In this document: positions 1-6,088 of the stretch, piece by piece
Layout: every line of letters begins with the position of its first letter
Numbering within the stretch: position 1 is the first letter of the stretch
Origin: Succinimonas sp045124755
GTDB lineage: Bacteria > Pseudomonadota > Gammaproteobacteria > Enterobacterales > Succinivibrionaceae
Length of the DNA: 33,268 nt
NCBI RefSeq assembly: GCF_045124755.1
Contig: NZ_JBGVMK010000104.1
Direction: 5' to 3' (one strand)
Notes under the pieces: model-generated
Told to the model about the DNA's origin: nothing
Seen by the model: only the letters and a program-made list of their open reading frames with translations
Databases searched by the model: none
Position numbers and translations under genes: made by a program

Positions 1-509
1 CCGAAAGCCCGGATAATATTGGCTTCGGTCTCGAAATTCATGGTGAGATAAGGATTGTCCCAGTCACCCAGCACTCCCAGACGCTTAAAATCAGCCATCT
101 GAGCCGCAATCTGGGATCTGGCGTACTTACGGCATTCCTCTCTGAACTCGCTGGCGGAAACCTTCTGTCCCGGCTTGCCCACCTTCTCTTCAACCTTGAG
201 CTCAATGGGAAGTCCGTGACAATCCCAGCCCGGAATGTAAGGAGCATCATAACCGGACAGAGTCTTGCACTTGATAATAATGTCCTTGAGAACCTTGTTT
301 ACGGAATGGCCCAGATGAATGCTGCCATTGGCATACGGGGGACCGTCGTGCAGAATAAAGGACTTGCGGCCCTTTCTGGATGCCCTGATTTTTCCGTAAA
401 GATCATCCTTGTACCATGCGTCAAGCATTTCCGGTTCACGCTTAGCCAGATTTCCCCGCATAGGAAAGGGAGTATCCGGCAGGTTCAAAGTATTTTTATA
501 ATCTGTCAT
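1..509 (-). CDS. ileS: Isoleucine--tRNA ligase, N-terminal 169 residues (3' part outside window)
   Basis: Charges tRNA-Ile with isoleucine in the cytoplasm (class I aminoacyl-tRNA synthetase). Translation from the ATG at 509 begins MTDYKNTLNLPDTPFPMRGN and continues with no stop to the window edge. The ATP-binding HIGH-type motif is visible as H65-L-G-H68 after PPYANGS, and the WDCHGLP block is at about 95-101. Both are typical of bacterial IleS. The start matches the usual gammaproteobacterial N-terminus; the ribosome site is weak (GAG three bases upstream). It lies 113 bases downstream of ribF in the same direction, the standard murJ/ribF/ileS order, with a terminator-like hairpin between them. 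The gene runs off the left edge, so the editing and anticodon domains are not seen. Confidence 0.97.
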   Translation of the reverse strand, partial: MTDYKNTLNLPDTPFPMRGNLAKREPEMLDAWYKDDLYGKIRASRKGRKSFILHDGPPYANGSIHLGHSVNKVLKDIIIKCKTLSGYDAPYIPGWDCHGLPIELKVEEKVGKPGQKVSASEFREECRKYARSQIAAQMADFKRLGVLGDWDNPYLTMNFETEANIIRAF

Positions 510-550
510 GAGCTCAAAATCATCCCTTGTTTAAGTCTACAACTAAAAAT

Positions 551-606
551 AATCATAAAACCGGAAGCCCGGAACCCGGCAAAAGGCCGGGATTCCGCGG
601 CATCCG
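551..606 (-). terminator. Intrinsic terminator or attenuator between ribF and ileS
   Basis: On the minus strand 571-580 and 586-596 form a GC-rich stem with one bulged base around a 5-base loop. An outer CCGG pairing reaches 561-606. A U-rich run follows at 551-560 and beyond. It would end most murJ-ribF transcripts before ileS, or attenuate them. Confidence 0.55.
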
Positions 607-622
607 GTTATTAAATCCTGCG

Positions 623-1597
623 CTATCCCGCAAGCGTCTTTTCTTCTGACTGACTGAAAAAATCCCGGGCCAGAAGCTCATCCTGAAGAATCTGCTTTTT
701 AAGCTCGTTAAGCGAAGCAAACTTCCTTTCGTTCCGAAGCTTTTTCAGAAAAGACACCTGAATTTCCTGACGGTAGAGGTCTCCGCTGTAGTCCAGTATA
801 AAAACCTCCAGCCTTGGCACCTTGCCGTCCACCGTAGGCCGAATGCCGACATTGGCAATGCCGTTTCTTAAGATGCCGTCCGGAAGCCGGGCTCTTACCG
901 CATAGACTCCGGATACCGGCACCACCCGCCTTTTCAGATTGATGTTGGCGGTGGGAAAATTAATGGTTCTCCCCAGCTCCTGGCCGTGACAGACCTTTCC
1001 GGCAATGGTGTAATCCCGCCCCAGAAGCACCCGCGCCTCTTCGAGCCGGCCCTCCTCCAGACACTTTCTTATCAGCGTGGAGCTTACCCGGTCATCCAGC
1101 TTCACAAAGCTCTTAAGGCTTTCCGCAGCAAACCCGGCCTTCTGCCCGGCCTGTCTGAGAAAGGCGTAATCCCCGAGGCCGAATCTCCCGAACCGAAAAT
1201 CATCCCCCACTACCAGATAACGAACATGCATCTCCCGGCGGAGAATGTTAAAAACAAAATCCTCCGGGGAAACACTGGCAAGTTCGCTGTTAAACCTGAG
1301 ACAGAACATTATTTCTATTCCGAGATCCCGGAACCCGAGAAACTTATCCCGAAACCTGCTCAGTCTGGCCGGAGTCTCCTTCTGAAAAAATTCCTTCGGC
1401 TGGGGCTCAAAGCACATTACCGCTGCTTTAAGCTTTCTTTTCCGGGCCTCTTGCAAAAGAGCTCCCAGAACCGCCCGGTGCCCTTCATGAAGTCCGTCAA
1501 AATTTCCGATGGTGAGAGCAATGTCAGGCCTTTCCTCCTGAAGGCTCTCATTCCCCCTGCTGAAATGATAATGCTTTAAACTTCTCACAAGCAGCAT
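623..1597 (-). CDS. ribF: Bifunctional riboflavin kinase / FMN adenylyltransferase
   Basis: Makes FMN from riboflavin and then FAD from FMN. The 324 residues compare with about 313 in E. coli. The N-terminal nucleotidyltransferase domain shows TIGNFDGLHEGH with the HxGH signature at H37-H40, FEPQP at about 63-67 and GDDFRFG at 131-137. The C-terminal riboflavin kinase domain shows GRTINFPTAN with PTAN at 215-218, GIRPT at 251-255 and LEVF at 263-266. Both active sites look intact. It sits between murJ and ileS, all on the minus strand, as in related bacteria. An extended -10 promoter lies just upstream in the murJ-ribF gap, so it need not depend on murJ transcription. Confidence 0.97.
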   Translation of the reverse strand: MLLVRSLKHYHFSRGNESLQEERPDIALTIGNFDGLHEGHRAVLGALLQEARKRKLKAAVMCFEPQPKEFFQKETPARLSRFRDKFLGFRDLGIEIMFCLRFNSELASVSPEDFVFNILRREMHVRYLVVGDDFRFGRFGLGDYAFLRQAGQKAGFAAESLKSFVKLDDRVSSTLIRKCLEEGRLEEARVLLGRDYTIAGKVCHGQELGRTINFPTANINLKRRVVPVSGVYAVRARLPDGILRNGIANVGIRPTVDGKVPRLEVFILDYSGDLYRQEIQVSFLKKLRNERKFASLNELKKQILQDELLARDFFSQSEEKTLAG

Positions 1598-1638
1598 AGC
1601 CGGAAATTCTCAAGTGGTCAGAACATCAAAACAGCGAA

Positions 1639-1669
1639 ATTATAGCAGAAAATGTAACCTGCTTAACAA
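1639..1669 (-). promoter_or_regulatory. Sigma-70-type extended -10 promoter for ribF
   Basis: The minus strand reads TGCTATAAT (TATAAT at 1639-1644, with TG one base further out), an extended -10 element. A TTGTTA box at 1664-1669 is 19 bases away, longer than ideal. The start would fall near 1632, leaving a leader of about 35 bases before ribF. Confidence 0.5.
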
Positions 1670-1677
1670 AATATCGG

Positions 1678-3258
1678 CTAGCCCCGAAGCTCCCGGGGCC
1701 GCACGCCCAAAATCAAAAGGACGGCGCCGTAAACGAGCGCTCCCGCCAGAATAAGGCCGCACAGAAAGAGAAACGCCTGCCACAGAGGAAGCTCGGCCCA
1801 CCCGGCCATGTCTCCGGTAACGGCAAGCTTTAAAAAGGTAACCGCAGCGAACATTACCAGAGCTCCGATTACCACCTTGGCCACATACAGCATGAGCCTC
1901 CGGGAAAAACGGTAGACGCCCTCCCGGCGAAGTCCCCGCGCCAGCAGGAAAGCATTCACAAAGGCCGCCAGGGAGGTAGACAGGGCCAGCCCCACAAAGC
2001 CGATCCCGAAAAACACCTCCAGAGGCCACACCAGAATCAGATTGAAGCAGAGATTGGAAACCATGGAAATAATGCCGTATTTCACCGGGGTTTTGGTATC
2101 CTTCCGGGCATTGTAGGCCGGAATCAGCACCCGGGCCAGCATAATGGCCCAGAGCCCCGATACCGAAGCTATCAGACTCCAGGAGGAATGAACGGCCGCA
2201 TCCACGCCGTACTCCCCTCTCATAAAAAGCACCCGGAGTATCGGTTCCCTCAGAGCGATCATGCCCAGCATGGCCGGAATCCCCAGAGTAAGCACCAGCT
2301 TCACGCCCCAGTCCATGGTCTTCCTGAAGCCGGCAATATCATTGTTAACCTGTACCTTGGACAAGGCCGGGAGAATCACCGTGCTGATGGCCACGGCAAA
2401 AATCCCGATGGGAAACTCCAGAAGACGATCCGAGTAATAGAGATAGCTGATGGCTCCGGTGGCCAGAAAGGATGCCAGCATGGTGTTCACCAGAAGGTTC
2501 AGCTGACTTACGGACACTCCGAAAAGAGCCGGGATCATCAGTGTTCTGATCCTCTTTACTCCCTCGTGATGCCAGCCCCACTTCGGCCAGACCAGCTTCC
2601 CGAGACGGTAAAGGAACGGGAACTGGAAAAGGAACTGGACAATACCGCCCAGAAGCACCCCCACTGCCAGAGCGGTATTGGGATCCTCAAGATGCGGCAC
2701 CAGAAAAACGCAGCAGCCAATGATGGAGAGATTCAGGAGACAGGGGGTTACGGCTGGCACCAGGAATCTGCCGCAGGTATTAAGCACGGCGCCGGCCACC
2801 GCAGTCAGAGTGATAAAGAAAAGATACGGGAAGGTGATTTTCAGGAGAAAGGAAGCCTGAACAAACTTATCCGCTTCCGGGCCGCCGTTATACCATTCCC
2901 AGAACCAGCCCCAGCCGAAGAGCGCGGTAACTGCGGCGCTGCCAGCCATGCCCAGAACGGTTACCAGAAAAACGATAATGCCCAGAGTTCCCACGGTACA
3001 GGAAAGAAGCTCCTTCTGCTCCTCGGGAGACTTTTTTTCCTGAAATTCGGTCATAATGGGGACAAAGGCCGAACTGAAGGCTCCTTCGGCAAAAAGACGT
3101 CTCAGAAAGTTGGGAATTCTGTTGGCAAAAAAGAACACGTCTGCGCTCTGTCCGGCTCCCAGAAGATGCGCAATAAAGATATCCCGCACGAGTCCGAGCA
3201 CCCGGGACAAAAAAGTAGCCCCGGCCGTAATGAGACCGGATCGAAAAAGCCTGGCCAT
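1678..3258 (-). CDS. murJ: Lipid II flippase MurJ (MviN family)
   Basis: Flips undecaprenyl-linked peptidoglycan precursor (lipid II) across the inner membrane; MOP exporter superfamily with 14 transmembrane segments. The 526 residues are hydrophobic throughout and show the N-terminal signature SRVLGLVRDIFIAHLLGAG. R19, R25 and D26 correspond to the essential R18/R24/D25 region of the E. coli protein. LRRLFAEGAFSSAFVP follows at about 52-67, and FLATGAISYLYYSDRLLEFP and KTPVKYG later are also family blocks. The start ATG at 3258 has GGAG five bases upstream. It is first in the murJ-ribF-(ileS) set and has a good promoter at 3350-3378, divergent from that of rpsT. Confidence 0.97.
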   Translation of the reverse strand: MARLFRSGLITAGATFLSRVLGLVRDIFIAHLLGAGQSADVFFFANRIPNFLRRLFAEGAFSSAFVPIMTEFQEKKSPEEQKELLSCTVGTLGIIVFLVTVLGMAGSAAVTALFGWGWFWEWYNGGPEADKFVQASFLLKITFPYLFFITLTAVAGAVLNTCGRFLVPAVTPCLLNLSIIGCCVFLVPHLEDPNTALAVGVLLGGIVQFLFQFPFLYRLGKLVWPKWGWHHEGVKRIRTLMIPALFGVSVSQLNLLVNTMLASFLATGAISYLYYSDRLLEFPIGIFAVAISTVILPALSKVQVNNDIAGFRKTMDWGVKLVLTLGIPAMLGMIALREPILRVLFMRGEYGVDAAVHSSWSLIASVSGLWAIMLARVLIPAYNARKDTKTPVKYGIISMVSNLCFNLILVWPLEVFFGIGFVGLALSTSLAAFVNAFLLARGLRREGVYRFSRRLMLYVAKVVIGALVMFAAVTFLKLAVTGDMAGWAELPLWQAFLFLCGLILAGALVYGAVLLILGVRPRELRG

Positions 3259-3349
3259 ATTAGCTCCGAGAAGCCGCGCCGGGAACAGAATCCCCGTCAG
3301 ATACCCCGGCAGGCAGCATGATGGAAATCAAAATATAAGACAGTGGCAG

Positions 3350-3378
3350 ATTTTATCTCACCCGGGCCTATTGTTCAA
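3350..3378 (-). promoter_or_regulatory. Sigma-70 promoter for murJ
   Basis: Minus-strand TTGAAC (3373-3378), 17-base spacer, TAAAAT (3350-3355). Predicted start near 3343, about 85 bases before murJ. It is divergent from the plus-strand promoter at 3538-3566, with about 160 bases between the two -35 boxes. Confidence 0.6.
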
Positions 3379-3537
3379 TTATCCCCGCCTGCAATTATCA
3401 TGGTTATGCGGCCCCGCTGCGGCTTCTCCGCGGCAGGCTCCCTGCTGTCCTTCCGGCTCCATTCTCCGGAGATCATCATGGCATCAGATGGACAGGCCCG
3501 TCCCGCCGAAAGAAATGAAGTTTTTGTTTGCCCCATG

Positions 3538-3566
3538 CTGACAAATGTGAAATAAAGATATAAAAT
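3538..3566 (+). promoter_or_regulatory. Sigma-70 promoter reading toward rpsT
   Basis: CTGACA (3538-3543), 17-base spacer, TAAAAT (3561-3566), both one base off consensus. Predicted start near 3573 gives a leader of about 275 bases before rpsT. E. coli rpsT has two promoters. A second, nearer one here is not clear from sequence; the best weak candidate is TTGTTG near 3754 with CAATAC 16 bases on. Confidence 0.55.
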
Positions 3567-3654
3567 ACGCCCGGTTTATTGGACAACGCCGGACGCAGGC
3601 AGCATGAATTTCTGAAAGGAAGTGTCTCTTTGTGCCGCTTTCACTGCGAAAATA

Positions 3655-3718
3655 CGGGAAAGGGAGTCAGTTGAAACTCCGCGGCGCTTTCCCGGATCTC
3701 CGCATGTGTTGTTTTTTT
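3655..3718 (+). ncRNA. Strongly folded RNA element upstream of rpsT
   Basis: Bases 3655-3667 pair with 3676-3680 and 3687-3694: an outer 8-bp CGGGAAAG/CTTTCCCG arm, an inner GGAGT/ACTCC arm with an 8-base loop, and a 6-base GCGGCG bulge on the 3' side. A run of seven T follows at 3712-3718, 18 bases beyond the stem. It could be an rpsT leader element, an attenuator, or the 3' end of a short RNA starting near 3573. The rest of the 3259-3848 gap holds the two promoters and no supported gene. Confidence 0.35.
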
Positions 3719-3848
3719 ATGCACCGGTAGCCTTATCGTGGTTTCATACGGATTGTTGGAATTTCATAAAAAGACAATACCGATACGGTACGATAAACTC
3801 AGGTAATCTGTATTGCACTTTTTTCTGTTAAGTTTTTAGGAGTTTACT

Positions 3849-4112
3849 TTGGCAAATATCAAGTCTGCTAAGAAGCGTGTTATCATCGCTGAAAGAAATC
3901 GTGTTCACAACGTTGCTAAGCGTTCTGAGATGCGTACTGCTGTTAAGAAGGTCATCAATCTTTGCAAGGCCGGCGACAAAGAGGCTGCAAAGGCTGCTTT
4001 CGCAAGAGCAGAGGTGCTTCTGGATCGCGCTGCCACCAAGGGACTGATTCACATCAACAAGGCTGCCAGACATAAGTCCAACCTGAGCAAGAAGATCAAG
4101 GCTTTAGGTTAA
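3849..4112 (+). CDS. rpsT: 30S ribosomal protein S20 (TTG start)
   Basis: Small-subunit protein that binds 16S rRNA early in assembly. It has 87 residues, the usual length, beginning MANIKSAKKRVIIAERNRVH and rich in Lys/Arg/Ala, with the typical helical bundle pattern and the C-terminal NLSKKIKALG. The initiation codon is TTG at 3849, not ATG; the Shine-Dalgarno AGGAG is at 3838-3842, six bases upstream. No in-frame ATG gives a full-length protein. E. coli rpsT also starts with UUG and is translationally autoregulated, so the rare start is probably functional. It is divergent from murJ and is followed by a strong intrinsic terminator. Confidence 0.97.
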   Translation: MANIKSAKKRVIIAERNRVHNVAKRSEMRTAVKKVINLCKAGDKEAAKAAFARAEVLLDRAATKGLIHINKAARHKSNLSKKIKALG

Positions 4113-4132
4113 TCCGCAGGATTTTTTTTCAG

Positions 4133-4160
4133 AAAACCCCTCTCCGGAGGGGTTTTTTTA
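4133..4160 (+). terminator. Intrinsic terminator of rpsT
   Basis: CCCCTC (4137-4142) pairs with GAGGGG (4147-4152) around TCCG. The stem is extended by AAAA/TTTT and followed by seven T at 4153-4159. Confidence 0.92.
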
Positions 4161-4436
4161 TGCTGCAGTCATCCGCCCCTCAGCCGGGCCGTTCCTAAAA
4201 AAACCGGCGGGCCGAGACCGCCCTTCTTAAGCCCTTCTTTTCATCACCTCTTTTAAACCGCCTTTTCCCCTTTCCGCTGAAGCAGCGGTGTATCCTCTTC
4301 CGGCAGCAAAACTCTGAATCCCCCGCATGAGAACGGTATAGTAATTTTTATTTCACGTCTATATTATAATTTTTTATCGGACAAACCCTGCTGTTCAGCC
4401 ACGCAAAAATCTTTTTAAAATTTCTGCATTTTTTTG

Positions 4437-4464
4437 GGAACTTTTTCATGGGGCGGTACTCTAA
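4437..4464 (+). promoter_or_regulatory. Sigma-E (RpoE)-type promoter, unit A
   Basis: GGAACTT at 4437-4443, a 16-base spacer after GAACTT, then TCTAA at 4460-4464. This matches the known enterobacterial RpoE pattern (GGAACTT / TCTRA, about 16 bases apart). A T-rich stretch precedes the -35, as is common for RpoE promoters. No sigma-70 boxes fit as well. Expected start is near 4470. Confidence 0.6.
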
Positions 4465-4469
4465 ACATA

Positions 4470-4557
4470 CAGATTAAGTATAGAATCTTTGGTTCTCATG
4501 TTTAGTCTCCTTCATAATATTTCTTTATCCCATGCGGGTTTTCCGCATGGGTTTTTT
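4470..4557 (+). ncRNA. Candidate envelope-stress small RNA A (about 88 nt)
   Basis: The transcript would run from the unit A sigma-E-type promoter to an intrinsic terminator: CCCATGCGG (4529-4537) pairs perfectly with CCGCATGGG (4543-4551), followed by six T. There is no supported open reading frame. A small 5-bp hairpin (AGAAT/GTTCT with a G-U pair) lies at about 4482-4496. It is followed by a CU-rich, apparently single-stranded stretch containing TCTCCTTC (4506-4513), complementary to Shine-Dalgarno-type sequence. The design is that of Hfq-dependent repressors such as MicA or RybB, but no sequence identity to either is claimed. It lies in the rpsT-accA gap, outside both operons. Confidence 0.5.
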
Positions 4558-4630
4558 ATTATCTGTTTCCGTTCAATTTCACACTTTTTAACAAAACTTC
4601 GTGAAAATGCATCGTTTTTTCGGTTTTTTT

Positions 4631-4657
4631 GAACTTTTTAGCCTGCAAATGTTCTAA
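4631..4657 (+). promoter_or_regulatory. Sigma-E (RpoE)-type promoter, unit B
   Basis: GAACTT at 4631-4636, a spacer of exactly 16 bases, then TCTAA at 4653-4657, preceded by T-rich DNA. It shares GAACTTTTT and TCTAAAC with unit A 193 bases upstream, with identical spacing. Expected start is near 4663. Confidence 0.58.
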
Positions 4658-4662
4658 ACTAT

Positions 4663-4737
4663 TACCTGTGAAACGAAGATCCTATCTTTGTTTTTCATTC
4701 CGTGTTTTCGGTCATCCTCACCGGATGACCGTTTTTT
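4663..4737 (+). ncRNA. Candidate envelope-stress small RNA B (about 75 nt)
   Basis: It runs from the unit B sigma-E-type promoter to an intrinsic terminator: CGGTCATCC (4709-4717) with GGATGACCG (4723-4731), loop TCACC, six T at 4732-4737. Inside, AAACGAAGAT (4671-4680) pairs with ATCTTTGTTT (4684-4693) over 10 bp with one G-U pair. That leaves a short unpaired 5' end (ATTACCTGTG) that could act as a seed, and a U-rich linker before the terminator. No open reading frame is supported. The body differs from small RNA A although the promoters match, so the two would have different targets. It is convergent with the accA terminator. Confidence 0.5.
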
Positions 4738-4787
4738 GGAAACATGGTCAAAACGACTAGCCTTAAAACTACTATTATTAGATTTAA

Positions 4788-4825
4788 CGCAAAAACAAAG
4801 GGTGCCTTCCTTGGAAGACACCCTT
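4788..4825 (-). terminator. Intrinsic terminator of accA
   Basis: On the minus strand a 13-bp stem (4798-4810 with 4813-4825, one G-U pair) is followed by a T-rich run from the A-tract at about 4791-4796. A smaller GCCGG/CCGGC hairpin lies between it and the accA stop at 4870. Confidence 0.8.
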
Positions 4826-4869
4826 CTGCGTTTTCAGGGCCGGCAAAAATCCGGCTCATCATCCACTTA

Positions 4870-5826
4870 TCAGCAGTACCCGTACTTCATGATACGCTCG
4901 TATCTCTTTTCCAGCAGACTCTCCGGGGATTCGCTCTTAAGCTCGTTCAGATCCTTGAGGAGCTGCTTCTTCAGGTTCTCGGCCATCTTCTGGTAGTCCC
5001 GGTGCGCTCCTCCCAATGGCTCTTCGATAACGCTGTCAATGAGCTTAAGTCTCTTAAGATCCTTGGCGGTAATATTCATGGCATCAGCTGCCAGGGGAGC
5101 CTTGTCCGCGCTCTTCCAGAGAATGGAAGCGCAGCCCTCCGGGGAAATTACCGAATAGGTGGCATACTGGAGCATATTGACTCTGTCTCCCACGCCAATG
5201 GCCAAAGCGCCGCCGGATCCGCCCTCTCCGATAACCGTGCAGATAATGGGCACCTTAAGAGCGCTCATCACCTTAAGATTTCTGGCAATGGCTTCGGCCT
5301 GACCTCTTTCCTCCGCTCCCACGCCGGGATAAGCGCCCGGAGTGTCAATAAAGGTAATGATGGGCATCTTGAACCTTTCAGCCATCTGCATCAGCCTTAA
5401 GGCCTTGCGATAGCCCTCGGGCCGGGGCATCCCGAAATTTCTCATGGTACGGGTCTGCACATTGCGCCCCTTCTGATGGCCTACCAGCATTACCGGTTCG
5501 CCGTCAATTCTGGCGATGCCGCCGATAATGGCCTTGTCGTCCGCATAGGCCCGATCTCCGTGGAGTTCTTCGTAATCCGTAAATATTTCTTTAATATAGT
5601 CAAGAGTGTAAGGACGGAGAGGATGACGGGAGAGGCGGGAAATCTGCCAGGCTCCCAGATCAGAAAAGGTCTTTCTGGTCATCTCCACGGCCTTTTTCTC
5701 AAGAGAGGCTATTTCATCAGAGAAATCAACGCTTTCGCCTATGTTGTTGCTAACATGTTTCAGCTCATCGATGTGAGCAAGAAGCTCAGCAATAGGCTGC
5801 TCGAAATCCAAATAATCTATATTCAT
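4870..5826 (-). CDS. accA: Acetyl-CoA carboxylase carboxyltransferase subunit alpha
   Basis: With AccD it moves the carboxyl group from carboxybiotin to acetyl-CoA, giving malonyl-CoA, the first committed step of fatty acid synthesis. The 318 residues compare with 319 in E. coli and align along the whole length: LDFEQPIAELLAHIDEL at the N-terminus, RHPLRPYTLDYI, GDRAYADDKAIIGGIARIDG, the GHQKGR block, FIDTPGAYPGVGAEERGQ and IGEGGSGGALAIGVGD (oxyanion-forming crotonase-fold glycines), ending MKYGYC. Start ATG at 5826 has AGGG eight bases upstream. It lies downstream of dnaE as in E. coli, but a 262-base gap with a possible own promoter and operator separates them. Confidence 0.98.
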   Translation of the reverse strand: MNIDYLDFEQPIAELLAHIDELKHVSNNIGESVDFSDEIASLEKKAVEMTRKTFSDLGAWQISRLSRHPLRPYTLDYIKEIFTDYEELHGDRAYADDKAIIGGIARIDGEPVMLVGHQKGRNVQTRTMRNFGMPRPEGYRKALRLMQMAERFKMPIITFIDTPGAYPGVGAEERGQAEAIARNLKVMSALKVPIICTVIGEGGSGGALAIGVGDRVNMLQYATYSVISPEGCASILWKSADKAPLAADAMNITAKDLKRLKLIDSVIEEPLGGAHRDYQKMAENLKKQLLKDLNELKSESPESLLEKRYERIMKYGYC

Positions 5827-5875
5827 GCGTAAACCCTGTAAACTGCTCCGGCGGAGCGGAAAGCCTTCAGTAGCG

Positions 5876-5903
5876 ACTGTAATGTTACAGCATCAGAAAT
5901 CAA
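5876..5903 (-). promoter_or_regulatory. Possible accA promoter overlapped by a palindrome
   Basis: Minus strand TTGATT (5898-5903), 16-base spacer, TACAGT (5876-5881), each 4 of 6 to consensus. CTGTAATGTTACAG at 5877-5890 has two perfect 6-base arms around a 2-base centre and overlaps the -10. That is the position of a repressor site, but no known regulator's consensus is recognised. Confidence 0.3.
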
Positions 5904-6088
5904 ATACATAATTTTAACCTACGATCCGGCAAAATACGAGACAGAAAGAACAAATTCCCAAATCGCCTCATAAAAGTCAGACCAAACCCCTGATTGCCGG
6001 CTGCGAAACTCCGGCCCGGAGCAGGTCGGCTCCGCCCCGTGATTACGAAAAAATTCCCGGGAGGATCCGCTTCAGCTCCAGAAGCTCA

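Noticed and set aside
3622..3718. Cobalamin-type riboswitch upstream of rpsT
   Set aside because: GTGCCGC, a GGGAAAG block, a GAAACTCC hairpin and CTCCGCATG loosely recall the cobalamin core, but the conserved central junction is incomplete and no cobalamin gene follows.
4227..4328. A 33-codon minus-strand frame between rpsT and small RNA A, with a GC hairpin and seven T downstream
   Set aside because: No Shine-Dalgarno, no recognised family, and only a poorly spaced promoter; the hairpin stem is just 5 bp.
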